Below, in pieces: positions 8,518 through 15,886 of a stretch of 36,225 nt of DNA (position 1 is the first letter of the stretch; each line of letters opens with the position of its first letter). Where the stretch lies: assembly GCA_030679035.1 (NCBI GenBank), contig JAUXTH010000127.1, forward strand, positions 1-36,225. The letters run 5' to 3'. The notes below the pieces were generated by a model. It was not told the DNA's origin, searched no databases, and saw nothing but the letters and a program-made list of their open reading frames with translations. Origin of the DNA: Methylobacter sp. GTDB taxonomy: Bacteria > Pseudomonadota > Gammaproteobacteria > Methylococcales > Methylomonadaceae. Made by a program: the position numbers and the translations under genes.

Positions 8518-8667
8518 CGTCGTTCCGGCAGGGATTGCCGGAATCCACGACTGCATGGATGCAGGAGGTAGGGCAACGCAGGAGCAGTTGCCGAGAAGCC
8601 CCAAGGACGGCCTTACGTAGTTTACATCCATGTAATCTGGATACCGGCAATCCATCCCGGTATGACG
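8518..8667. mobile_element. MITE-like element with ~30-base inverted ends
   Basis: The left end (8518-8547, starting CGTCGTTCCGGCAG) and right end (8638-8667, ending CCCGGTATGACG) are inverted copies matching at 25 of 30 positions. Between them lies the dispersed module ACTGCATGGATGCAG...GCAGTTGCCGAG (8549-8595), also found at 131-241 and 19818-19918. A lone right-end copy occurs at 13632-13661. No transposase is encoded; a short open frame across it is repeat-derived. It fills the gap between queF and the FlhB-like gene. Confidence 0.75.
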
Positions 8668-8689
8668 CTGTCTACGTTTAGCTGAAATT

Positions 8690-8974
8690 ATGGCTAAGAC
8701 CTATCACACCTCGGACATTGCCGTCGCGTTAAAATACGACGGCAAAAATGCGCCCAAGGTTACCGCCACAGGCACAGGTCTTACCGCTGAACAAATCCTA
8801 CAAATCGCCGAACACCACGGAATACCGCTGCAAACCGAGCCGGAACTGGCAAGAATTCTGGCGCAAATCCCGTTAGGCGATGAAATCCCCAATGAACTCT
8901 ATGTCGCCGTCGCGGAAATTATCGCTTTTGCTTATTTCCTAAGCGGCAAAACACCCGACAATTACAAATCATGA
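8690..8974 (+). CDS. FlhB C-terminal-domain-like protein without the cleavage motif
   Basis: A protein of 94 residues matching the cytoplasmic C-terminal domain of FlhB/YscU export-switch proteins: AVALKYDG-(NAPKV) at ~12-24, then GIPLQTEPELARIL and the IPNELYVAVAEIIAFAYFL end. The membrane part of FlhB is absent. The autocleavage NPTH tetrapeptide is not there: the aligned residues read TSDI just before AVALKY. Stand-alone FlhB-C-like proteins (B. subtilis YlqH type) are known; their function is unclear. The stop overlaps the psd start (ATGA), so the two are co-expressed, which says little about export. No flagellar gene is in the window. Confidence 0.85.
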   Translation: MAKTYHTSDIAVALKYDGKNAPKVTATGTGLTAEQILQIAEHHGIPLQTEPELARILAQIPLGDEIPNELYVAVAEIIAFAYFLSGKTPDNYKS

Positions 8975-9831
8975 ACTTTAAAGAAGCCCTGACCACCCTG
9001 CCCCAATACGTTTTACCCCATCATGCCCTGTCCGCCATGATGAGCAAACTGACCCACTGCGAGAACAAAGTCTGGAAAAACCTGTTTATCAAGCAGATCA
9101 TCAGGCATTACGGCGTCAACATGGATGAAGCGCAGGAGCTGGACATCAACGCCTATAAAAGCTTTAACCACTTTTTCACCCGCGAGCTAAAACCCGGCGT
9201 TAGACCGCTCAGCACCGAAACAAACGCGATAGTCTGCCCTGCCGACGGCGCAGTCAGCCAAGCCGGAGACATTACCGACGGCCAAATCTTCCAGGCCAAA
9301 GGCAAAACCTTTACCGCAACCGACTTGCTGGGCGGCGATGCAGCTCGCGCCGAACCGTTTAACAACGGCGTATTCACCACCATTTATCTGTCCCCCAAAG
9401 ACTACCACCGCCTGCACATGCCGCTGACCGGCACCCTACGGGAAATGGTGCATATCCCCGGCCGTTTGTTCAGCGTCAATGGGGCCACCGTTAATTCCGT
9501 ACCCGGATTATTCGCCAGAAACGAGCGCGTCGCCGCGATTTTTGATACAGATTCTGGGCCGATGGCGTTGATATTGGTTGGTGCAATCTTCGTGTCCAGC
9601 GTGGAGACTGTCTGGCATGGCGTGGTCACGCCGCCTAGTATCACCGAAGTGCAAAGTTGGCAGTATGGCGATAATGCGCCTACATTGAAAATCGGCGAAG
9701 AAATGGGCCGGTTTAATATGGGATCTACGATTATTGTTTTGTTCGGCAAGGATAAGGCGCAGTGGGATGCCGAGTTTAAAGCGGGGAAGACGGTTAAGTT
9801 GGGGGAGTTGATTGGTCGGGTTGTTGGTTAA
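8971..9831 (+). CDS. psd: phosphatidylserine decarboxylase
   Basis: Makes phosphatidylethanolamine from phosphatidylserine at the inner membrane. It is 286 residues, the bacterial class I length. The proenzyme self-cleaves between G251 and S252 in NMGSTIIVLF, leaving a ~35-residue alpha chain with an N-terminal pyruvoyl group; the motif is MGST instead of the more usual LGST. The expected catalytic Asp is in CPADGAVS and the His in YHRLHMPL. It is translationally coupled to the FlhB-like gene upstream. It is followed at once by a dispersed repeat rather than by another housekeeping gene. Confidence 0.96.
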   Translation: MNFKEALTTLPQYVLPHHALSAMMSKLTHCENKVWKNLFIKQIIRHYGVNMDEAQELDINAYKSFNHFFTRELKPGVRPLSTETNAIVCPADGAVSQAGDITDGQIFQAKGKTFTATDLLGGDAARAEPFNNGVFTTIYLSPKDYHRLHMPLTGTLREMVHIPGRLFSVNGATVNSVPGLFARNERVAAIFDTDSGPMALILVGAIFVSSVETVWHGVVTPPSITEVQSWQYGDNAPTLKIGEEMGRFNMGSTIIVLFGKDKAQWDAEFKAGKTVKLGELIGRVVG

Positions 9832-9890
9832 TCCCGTAGGCCAGAATAAACAGGTTTAAGCGGGAGCGAAAACTGGCGTTTCCGGCAAAC
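9832..9890. repeat. dispersed repeat shared with 35936-35993
   Basis: The sequence beginning TCCCGTAGGCCAGAATAA and ending GTTTCCGGCAAAC immediately follows the psd stop. An inverted copy lies at 35936-35993, with the shared phrases TCCCGTAG, GAATAA, AACTGG and GTTTCCGGCAA. It marks the left edge of the accessory block. The remaining bases to 9972 hold only a small hairpin, ACCCTA/TAGGGT (9934-9948). Confidence 0.7.
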
Positions 9891-9972
9891 TGAAACTGCG
9901 ATTGAAAATTAATATGCGCGTGCAAAGGTATTTACCCTACCTTAGGGTGCCTACAAGAAGGTTTCTAATTCT

Positions 9973-10677
9973 ATGACTCATACAACCCGCGCCAAAGGGT
10001 CGACCCGCACTAGCAAAGTGATTAGATCGATTGAAGATCTGTTCCTCATGATGCGTCGTCACGGTTCAAGCCATTTCATCTATCGAGGCGAAGACAAGCT
10101 CGATTATAAATTACGACCAAAATTCGGGAGATAAAAAATTGAGGGCAAATGGGACGAAAATGAACTCGAACTTGCAATCCTACGAGAATTCCGCCGAAAG
10201 AGCACACCACATATAGTCCATACTCCGGCTAACGAATTGGAATGGCTTGCACTTGCGCAGCATCATGGTTTAGCTACGCGGCTCCTTGATTGGAGCGAGA
10301 ATTCACTTGTGGCAACCTACTTTGCAGTCAAGAATTACATTAATGAGGGCGATCGAACTTTATACGCCTTATGCGTTGCTGACCTTGATTACATGGCCCC
10401 TGATGTTTCGCCATTTGAAATTAATGAATTTCAACTTTATGTGCCAAAGCATATCTCACCTCGCATTTCATCTCAGCAAGGAGTTTTTACTGTCCATGCC
10501 AAGCCACTAGAGCCTTTTCAGCACCCAAAATTGGAACGGTGGATTATCAAGGGGGACGCGGTGATTGAAATAGCTATCACTCTTGATCAGATAGGCTTCA
10601 ACACAGCAACAATGTTTCCAGGACTGGATGGGATTGCCTCCAACATAAACGGTTGGCATCTCGTAGGTGAGTTCTAA
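9973..10677 (+). pseudogene. FRG-domain protein interrupted by one in-frame TAA
   Basis: The frame from the ATG at 9973 reads through to a TAA at 10675-10677, broken only by TAA at 10132-10134 (codon 54). The sense sequence on both sides is typical FRG domain (PF08867): FIYRGEDKLDYKLRPKFGR before the stop; ENELELAILREF, EWLALAQHHGLATRLLDW and a DLDGIA end after it. The total is about 234 codons, a normal single-domain length. FRG domains (named for the conserved F-R-G residues) have no settled biochemical role, and some occur in phage-defence loci. The part after the stop (first ATG at 10237, 146 residues) has lost the YRG motif, so activity is doubtful. The simplest cause is a Tyr codon turned to TAA, or a sequencing error. 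Confidence 0.85.
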
Positions 10678-10906
10678 AGCTATAAGGCTGCTTCGCGTCA
10701 GCAATTTTCCATGATCAGTGCCGCAGGCTAAAGCGCCTATTTTTGGTGATTGGCGGAACCGCCCTACCCCATTCATGGCGCTGGTTTGGCATCGCGGCAG
10801 ACTGGCTACGACGCACAGAAAAGCTGAGGAAAAAGCATTACGCTTGAGCAGAAGGAAGCAATTTGATACCGTGATGCGATCAATAACATAACTACGGAAT
10901 TTTATT
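10678..10906. other. gap with a repeat fragment; no gene recognised
   Basis: Bases 10731-10748 (AAGCGCCTATTTTTGGTG) match, at 17 of 18 positions, the inverse of 140-157 in the first repeat copy, and also match 19868-19884. A short open stretch after it resembles no protein I know and has no convincing start. This may be decayed DNA following the broken FRG gene. Confidence 0.5.
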
Positions 10907-11185
10907 ATGGCAGGCACAATTACCGCATTACTCATCACCTACTGGTTTTACAAAAGCGCCGAAGCGACCGACAAGAATCCGCTGTCCTCGGCTGGAGTGG
11001 GTTTTCTGTCCTATTTGATTCCCTGTATTGTCTGGACCTTCACCGTAACCCCAGGCCTACGTGATGCCGTTGAGCATAATCCCGGCACCCTATCCGGCTT
11101 GTTTGTCAATTACGCCTATATCCTGGTGGGTGTTGCCTGCGCCATCGGCGTCAAATTCATGCATTTCAAACAAACCGAATCGTAA
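10907..11185 (+). CDS. small three-helix membrane protein, unknown function
   Basis: A protein of 92 residues with three hydrophobic segments (~2-16, ~28-48 and ~64-85), separated by short polar loops. No catalytic motif or known family is recognised. The ATG is preceded only by a weak purine run (ACGGAA). Codon use looks normal and GC is similar to the core genes, unlike the AT-richer genes on either side. It probably sits in the inner membrane. It stands alone: 229 bases of non-coding DNA upstream and 181 downstream, in which I see nothing firm. Confidence 0.65.
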   Translation: MAGTITALLITYWFYKSAEATDKNPLSSAGVGFLSYLIPCIVWTFTVTPGLRDAVEHNPGTLSGLFVNYAYILVGVACAIGVKFMHFKQTES

Positions 11186-11366
11186 CGCTGTAGCACAGTA
11201 GCTTGATTACGTATTTATGCTTATACCCTGTTTCGCAACATACTGTTGTAATCCATAGTTTGTCCATTCCATTAATTATTGGGCACCATAACCGGTCAGG
11301 CTCGAATTAACATCGGTAAATTGAGTCTGACTGTAATGCTTTCTTTAACTTGCAGGTGATTTAAAT

Positions 11367-12833
11367 ATGAAGATATTAGTCGGCCCAATTTTAGGTTATG
11401 AATCCAGCTATTACACAGTTTGCTTTTTGTCAGATAGCGATGATGCGCCACACTTAACCATTGATGGCAGCGATGTGGCTTTCGATAAAATAGCTCAAAC
11501 TCCGCAAGGCTTTTTCTGGCGAGCTCAGAAGCAAATATCGCCTCAAACAGCATCAAGAACAATTTCGTACCAGATTTCAGCGAACAGCATCAATCTTGAA
11601 GATCCTTTCAAAAGAAAGTTATGGCGCTTTTATGTCCCTGGTCTTCAGGAATCGCCCAAGTTGGCTTATGCGACCTGTAACGGCTTTTCCTCTGTTAAAC
11701 TGGTTCGTGACACTAAAGATCCCTACAAGCTTTGGACAACTTTAAGCTATGAACATGCTACCGCCCCGTTTTCTCTCTTGTTAATGGGAGGCGACCAGGT
11801 ATACGCCGATAACCTATGGGAAAGTAAGCAAACTCCTACTCTGTATAATTGGAGCCACAAATCCCGTGAAGATCAAATTAAAACCAAGCTAACGAAGACA
11901 TTATCCAAGGAATTGGATGCGTTTTACGGGCAGTTATATATCTATGCTTGGGCTGCTGATTCGAATATGGCGTTGATGTTGGCTTCCATTCCATCGGTAA
12001 TGATGTGGGACGACCACGATATTTTTGATGGCTGGGGTTCTTATCCCGATGAACTTTTAAATTGCGATGTTTATAAGGAAATATTCAAAACGGCGCGGAA
12101 ATATTTCGAGCTATTTCAGATTCGCTCATTAAAAAACAATGCCTTATTGAATAAGGCCGGTGATCATTATGCCCTTGGATTGCGGTTTGGGGATTACGCT
12201 ATTTTAGCGGTGGACACGCGTACAGACCGTACGATGACTCAGATCATGAGCGATAAGCAATGGATCGATGTAAAAGGCTGGCTAGATATTTCGAAAAATA
12301 GCGGTGTAAAACAATTTTTATCGTTGGTCAGCTTACCCTTGGCGTATCGCAATTTCTCCACCATCGACATGGCATTGCAAGGATCGCCCTGGAACGAGGA
12401 GCTGGAGGATGACACTCATGATCATTGGACGGTCAAGTCGCATCAAGGCGAACGCATGAGGCTGATTAGAAACTTTCTGGATTTTACCCATAAGCATACA
12501 TGCAAATCGGTTGTTCTTTCGGGTGATATTCATATCGGTTCCTTGGGACTAATATGCGATACAACGCTATCCGTTGAAATGACGCAAGTGGTATCTTCTG
12601 CCATCGTGCATCCCATGCCTACGATGTTCGAGTGGTTTGGAATTCAGGCAGTTACATCCAGCGATAAACAATTTTTGGGTAAAGGCGATGTCACTACTGA
12701 GATCATCAAACCCTTCGGCTCTGATGAATACATTATTACTAGAAACTTTGCTACCTTAAAAATGGGCTCGGATAATAAGCTTTGGGTGAATTGGATTTGC
12801 GAGAATGGACTCAAACCCGAATATCCGGTTTAA
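11367..12833 (+). CDS. PhoD-like metallophosphatase (alkaline phosphatase D family)
   Basis: Predicted phosphomono- or phosphodiesterase of the calcineurin-like PhoD group, 488 residues. Metal-site motifs in order: GGDQVYAD (~141-148), MWDDHDIFDGWGS (~214-226) and VVLSGDIHIGS (~386-396). An N-terminal ~90-residue beta-type region precedes the catalytic domain, as in other PhoD-like proteins. No signal peptide is visible (start MKILVGPILGYESS), so unlike classic Tat-exported PhoD it is likely cytoplasmic. Base composition is more AT-rich than the neighbouring core genes, consistent with acquisition. The substrate cannot be told from sequence. Confidence 0.85.
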   Translation: MKILVGPILGYESSYYTVCFLSDSDDAPHLTIDGSDVAFDKIAQTPQGFFWRAQKQISPQTASRTISYQISANSINLEDPFKRKLWRFYVPGLQESPKLAYATCNGFSSVKLVRDTKDPYKLWTTLSYEHATAPFSLLLMGGDQVYADNLWESKQTPTLYNWSHKSREDQIKTKLTKTLSKELDAFYGQLYIYAWAADSNMALMLASIPSVMMWDDHDIFDGWGSYPDELLNCDVYKEIFKTARKYFELFQIRSLKNNALLNKAGDHYALGLRFGDYAILAVDTRTDRTMTQIMSDKQWIDVKGWLDISKNSGVKQFLSLVSLPLAYRNFSTIDMALQGSPWNEELEDDTHDHWTVKSHQGERMRLIRNFLDFTHKHTCKSVVLSGDIHIGSLGLICDTTLSVEMTQVVSSAIVHPMPTMFEWFGIQAVTSSDKQFLGKGDVTTEIIKPFGSDEYIITRNFATLKMGSDNKLWVNWICENGLKPEYPV

Positions 12834-12848
12834 ACGCAGCAGAAACAG

Positions 12849-12910
12849 AAGGTAGGCCTTTCATTGTGCATTTCTTCAAATGACTTGATCATGCACAATG
12901 AAAACACCTT
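12849..12910. terminator. long stem-loop after the PhoD-like gene
   Basis: TTTCATTGTGCAT (12859-12871) and ATGCACAATGAAA (12891-12903) form a perfect 13-bp stem with a 19-base loop. The outer AAGGT (12849-12853) and ACCTT (12906-12910) extend it across an internal bulge. It begins 15 bases after the stop at 12833. It lacks a U tract, so it may be an mRNA-stabilising hairpin or a DNA site. The rest of the gap to 13086 shows nothing convincing. Confidence 0.55.
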
Positions 12911-13086
12911 TGATTTAACACCGCTCCAAACGTTTGACACTGTCGCTATTTTTGAATCTTGCTAGAATCCGCAGGCCCCTGTCCGGCTATGGTATAGACC
13001 TGCGTCCTGAGATTCGCCAAACCTAAACTTACGTGCTATGGTTCAGATGTACATTAAAACTGATAATATTTTTTGGAGATATGATT

Positions 13087-13482
13087 ATGAAACAAGCAGT
13101 CGTTTTATTTATGTTGTTGTTACCGCTATCTGTTTTTGCCGAAAATAGGGGCGGCATGAGCGAGGCACAGATGCAGCAGATGATGCAGCAGGCGCAAGGA
13201 ATGGCGGCCTGTATGCAAAATGTCGATCAAGCTGAAATGCAAGCTTTTGAACAGCGGGCAAAACAAATATCGGCCGATACGAAAGCGTTATGCACCAGCG
13301 GAAAACGGGACGAGGCCATGCAACTGGCTATGGCTTTCGGCAAGGAAATGTCGAGCAACAAGGCCATGCTGGCCATGAAAAAATGCGGGGACGGCATGAA
13401 AAACATGATGCCGAAGATAGCGGCAGCGGCCCAAAATGACGAGCCAGGGAAATCCGGTCTTCATGTTTGCGATGAGCTGTAA
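13087..13482 (+). CDS. secreted helical protein, unknown function
   Basis: A protein of 131 residues with a clear Sec signal peptide (MKQAVVLFMLLLPLSVFA, cleavage before ENRGG). The mature part is Met/Gln/Ala-rich and helical, with four cysteines (in AACMQN, ALCTSG, KKCGDG and HVCDEL) that could form two disulfides in the periplasm. I chose the ATG at 13087 because GGAG lies 8 bases upstream; the ATG at 13081 would be only 2 bases from GGAG, and the ATG at 13033 adds an unlikely leader. No known family is recognised. It is the last gene of the accessory block, and the next gene (tatD) is convergent. Confidence 0.75.
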   Translation: MKQAVVLFMLLLPLSVFAENRGGMSEAQMQQMMQQAQGMAACMQNVDQAEMQAFEQRAKQISADTKALCTSGKRDEAMQLAMAFGKEMSSNKAMLAMKKCGDGMKNMMPKIAAAAQNDEPGKSGLHVCDEL

Positions 13483-13510
13483 GAGCTTTTATCGCTCCCT
13501 CGCTACATGC

Positions 13511-13599
13511 CGGACGGGGTTTGCAACCCCGTCCGAAACGTTTTGAAGGGATAATCATGCATGATTGAAACGTTAAGGTCGGGGTTGCAACCCCCGACC
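13511..13599. repeat. paired palindromic (REP-like) repeat, locus 2
   Basis: The first palindrome, 13511-13535, pairs CGGACGGGGTT with AACCCCGTCCG (11 of 11). The second, 13577-13599, pairs GGTCGGGG with CCCCGACC around TTGCAAC. Spacing and flanking words match locus 1 at 1052-1154. It lies between the convergent secreted-protein gene and tatD, where it may also end both transcripts. Confidence 0.75.
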
Positions 13600-13631
13600 C
13601 GCCCAGGCTTTGTATTCACATCCATGTGACT

Positions 13632-13661
13632 GGATACCGGCATCCTTGCCGGTATGACGGT
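13632..13661. repeat. solo end of the MITE-like element
   Basis: TGGATACCGGCATCCTTGCC... matches the right inverted end of the element at 8518-8667, including a preceding ATCCATGTGAC that also occurs there as ATCCATGTAATC. No second end is seen, so it is a solo arm or a remnant. Confidence 0.6.
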
Positions 13662-13681
13662 TTTCTTAGACTTACAGTAAT

Positions 13682-14461
13682 TTAAAGCGGCTCAAGCTTG
13701 AATAATCTGTAAAAATTTCCACTCGACTCTTCTGCAATTTTTTCTACCGTCGTTCCTCGCAACTCCGCCAGTTTTTCTGCAACGTAACGGACATAGGTTG
13801 GATAGTTGGGTCTGCCGCGGAAGGGTACTGGCGCCAGATAGGGCGAGTCGGTTTCGATAAGGAAGCGGTCGGCGGGCACTTTTTTGGCGACTTCCTGGAT
13901 TTCCTTGGCGCTGTTAAAAGTGACGATGCCGGAAAAGGAGATATAAAAATTCAAATCCAAGGCTTTTTTGGCAAACTCCCAGTCTTCGGTAAAGCAGTGG
14001 ATAATCCCCCCTACTTCGTGACCGCCCTCTTCTTCCAGCATCCTCAGGGCGTCGTGTTTGGCTTCGCGGGTGTGGATAATCAGCGGTTTTTTCAGCGCTT
14101 TTGCGGCATTAATATGGTTCCTGAAACGCTGGTGCTGCCAGCTTAAATCGCCTTCGCTACGGAAATAATCCAGGCCGGTCTCGCCTATGGCTATGACTTT
14201 GTCTGGCTGGCCTAAAGCGATCAGTTCTTCGACGCTCGGGTCATGCCCCTCTTGGCTGTTGGGATGCACGCCAACGCTCACCGATATTTGCGGATAAGGG
14301 CTAACCAAATCCAGCATTGCCGGATAGGCTTCCAAATCTATCGAGATGCAAAGCAGGTGTTCAATTTTGCAGTTTGCCGCTTCTTGCATGAAGCAGGCGA
14401 AATCATTTTGATAGGGTGCAAGATCGATGCGATCCAGGTGGCAATGGGAGTCTATTAACAT
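13682..14461 (-). CDS. tatD: TatD-family metal-dependent hydrolase (YcfH type)
   Basis: TIM-barrel metal-dependent deoxyribonuclease-type hydrolase, 259 residues. Metal ligands and family motifs are present in order: DSHCHLD (4-10), GETGLDYF, IIHTREA, IIHCFT and ETDSPYLAP. The position downstream of holB-pilZ matches ycfH in other gammaproteobacteria, so this is the YcfH-like branch rather than the tatABC-linked TatD. It is the last gene of the yceD-to-tatD cluster. A repeat of 70 bases separates it from pilZ. Confidence 0.92.
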   Translation of the reverse strand: MLIDSHCHLDRIDLAPYQNDFACFMQEAANCKIEHLLCISIDLEAYPAMLDLVSPYPQISVSVGVHPNSQEGHDPSVEELIALGQPDKVIAIGETGLDYFRSEGDLSWQHQRFRNHINAAKALKKPLIIHTREAKHDALRMLEEEGGHEVGGIIHCFTEDWEFAKKALDLNFYISFSGIVTFNSAKEIQEVAKKVPADRFLIETDSPYLAPVPFRGRPNYPTYVRYVAEKLAELRGTTVEKIAEESSGNFYRLFKLEPL

Positions 14462-14474
14462 GAATTATTGGAAT

Positions 14475-14544
14475 GTAGGGGCAATCCCTTGTGGTTGCCC
14501 TGAAATCATACGACTATATGGGCAGGCATAAAGCCAGCCCCTAC
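14475..14544. repeat. inverted repeat between tatD and pilZ
   Basis: The ends GTAGGGGC (14475-14482) and GCCCCTAC (14537-14544) are perfect inverted repeats. Inside, GGGCAA (14479-14484) and TTGCCC (14495-14500) form a hairpin. The right arm reaches the pilZ stop codon (CTA at 14544-14546 on this strand). It occupies the whole intergenic gap. Confidence 0.65.
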
Positions 14545-14900
14545 TACATAGTATGCGTCGGGCGGTCGCCCTCTAAAGCGCCGGCCAGATAGTTTTCTAT
14601 TTTGTTGCGCGACACGCCGCCGTCCTGGTCGCTAAATTGCACGCCGACGCCGCTGGCTCTGTAGCCTTCGGATCCTGGCGGCGTTATCCAGATTATTTTC
14701 CCGGCTATCGGCAGTCGCTCGGTCTCGTCCATTAAATTGAGCAGCATGAACACTTCCTGGCCCATTTCATATTCACGGTTGGTGGGGATAAACAGCCCGC
14801 CGTTGATGACATAAGGCATGTAGGCTGCATACAGCGCGTTTTTATCTTTGATTGAAAGGGACAATATGCCTTGTCCGGCCCCTGCATCTGCCATGGTCAT
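14544..14900 (-). CDS. pilZ: type IV pilus assembly PilZ protein
   Basis: Small PilZ-domain protein (118 residues) of the founding PilZ type, required for type IV pilus assembly in Pseudomonas and Xanthomonas. Core: GILSLSIKDKNALYAAYMPYVINGGLFIPT, then VFMLLNLMDETERLPIAGKIIWITP and GVGVQFSDQDG. The c-di-GMP-binding RxxxR and D/NxSxxG motifs are absent (the aligned stretch is INGGLF), as known for this branch, so it probably does not bind c-di-GMP. The ATG overlaps the holB stop (ATGA). The holB-pilZ order matches Pseudomonas. No pilus structural genes are in the window. Confidence 0.9.
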   Translation of the reverse strand: MTMADAGAGQGILSLSIKDKNALYAAYMPYVINGGLFIPTNREYEMGQEVFMLLNLMDETERLPIAGKIIWITPPGSEGYRASGVGVQFSDQDGGVSRNKIENYLAGALEGDRPTHTM

Positions 14901-15886
14901 TTACTCCGGTTAAGTTCGTGCCATTGTATTAAAATTTCTTCAAACAACAACTGCTTGTTGATCTGGGTATCCAGCCGCTGCCGGCCCAATAATAATAGAT
15001 CATACAGTTTATAAAGTCCTTTTAATTCTAGTCGTTTGGACAGTTCTTGCAACTGCCCGTTCAAGTCCGGGTTATATAAATTTTCGACCTGGGTATGATA
15101 AAAACATTTAATCAAATCGATGATCCAGGATGTGGCCCAGAATATTAACGGCGCTGCCGGTAGCTTTTGCCAGTCTTCGGCGACAATGACCGGAGATTTA
15201 CGCTGCTTTGCTATCGTCATCCAGGCCTCGAAACATTCATTGCGCATGGCTAATGTCTTATCATTAGCATAATCCAGCGCCAGCAAGGGTGCGCCCTGCG
15301 CTAAAGAGACATTGCAATGCAAGGTCTCTTTAGCGCCATCACTGCCCAATGTTTCTGCCAGCCAATCGACTACGGTTTCTTTATCCGGCGTGGGTATAGC
15401 CAGTTTCTGGCAACGGCTGATGATGGTCGCAGGCAATTTGGCCGGTTTTTCGCTGATCAAGATGATGCTGGTGCGCTCGGTCGGCTCTTCCAGGCATTTT
15501 AAGAAGGCATTTGCTGCGGCATTGTTCATCTTGTCGGCCGGATTGATGATCACAACACGATAAGTCTCAAACTGGGGCTTTAAGGTTAAGCGGGTAATCA
15601 GGCTGCGTATCTGCCCGATAGCTATGCCTTTGCCCTCTTCTTCGGGCTGAACTTGGATAAAGTCGGGATGAGTGTCGGCACTAACCAGCAAACAGCTGCT
15701 GCAAACACCGCAGGCCATGCCGTTGGCCTTAGGCGTTGCGCAAAGCAGTGCAACGGCGAACTGTTTGGCCAGCTGCTGCTTGCCCAGTCCCTTATTGCCG
15801 GTAATGAGTAAAGCTTGGGGAATGCGTTTTTGCGCAATATAACTGCACAGATGCTCCCACTGATGCTGTTGCCAAGGCAACGTCAT
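14897..15886 (-). CDS. holB: DNA polymerase III subunit delta'
   Basis: Clamp-loader subunit, 329 residues (E. coli 334). It has a degenerate P-loop GNKGLGKQQ (~26-34), a zinc module with CGVCSSC, and the SRC motif (ISRCQ, ~150-154) that reaches the neighbouring subunit. The family's PW...W opening (LPWQQHQW) follows directly after my start. I chose the ATG at 15886 because it overlaps the tmk stop as ATGA, as elsewhere in this operon; a longer start at 15931 would run 45 bases into tmk. The C-terminal third (~220-329) is the helical collar domain. Confidence 0.93.
   Translation of the reverse strand: MTLPWQQHQWEHLCSYIAQKRIPQALLITGNKGLGKQQLAKQFAVALLCATPKANGMACGVCSSCLLVSADTHPDFIQVQPEEEGKGIAIGQIRSLITRLTLKPQFETYRVVIINPADKMNNAAANAFLKCLEEPTERTSIILISEKPAKLPATIISRCQKLAIPTPDKETVVDWLAETLGSDGAKETLHCNVSLAQGAPLLALDYANDKTLAMRNECFEAWMTIAKQRKSPVIVAEDWQKLPAAPLIFWATSWIIDLIKCFYHTQVENLYNPDLNGQLQELSKRLELKGLYKLYDLLLLGRQRLDTQINKQLLFEEILIQWHELNRSK

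Noticed and set aside
8469-8681. Open frame directly after queF
   Set aside because: It consists of the MITE-like element; no ribosome site and no protein similarity.
10507-10938. 143-codon minus-strand frame over the FRG gene and gap
   Set aside because: It is antisense to clear FRG sequence and continues into repeat DNA.
12937-12971. TTGACA and TAGAAT near the secreted protein gene as a promoter
   Set aside because: The two boxes are about 23 bases apart, too far for a sigma70 promoter.
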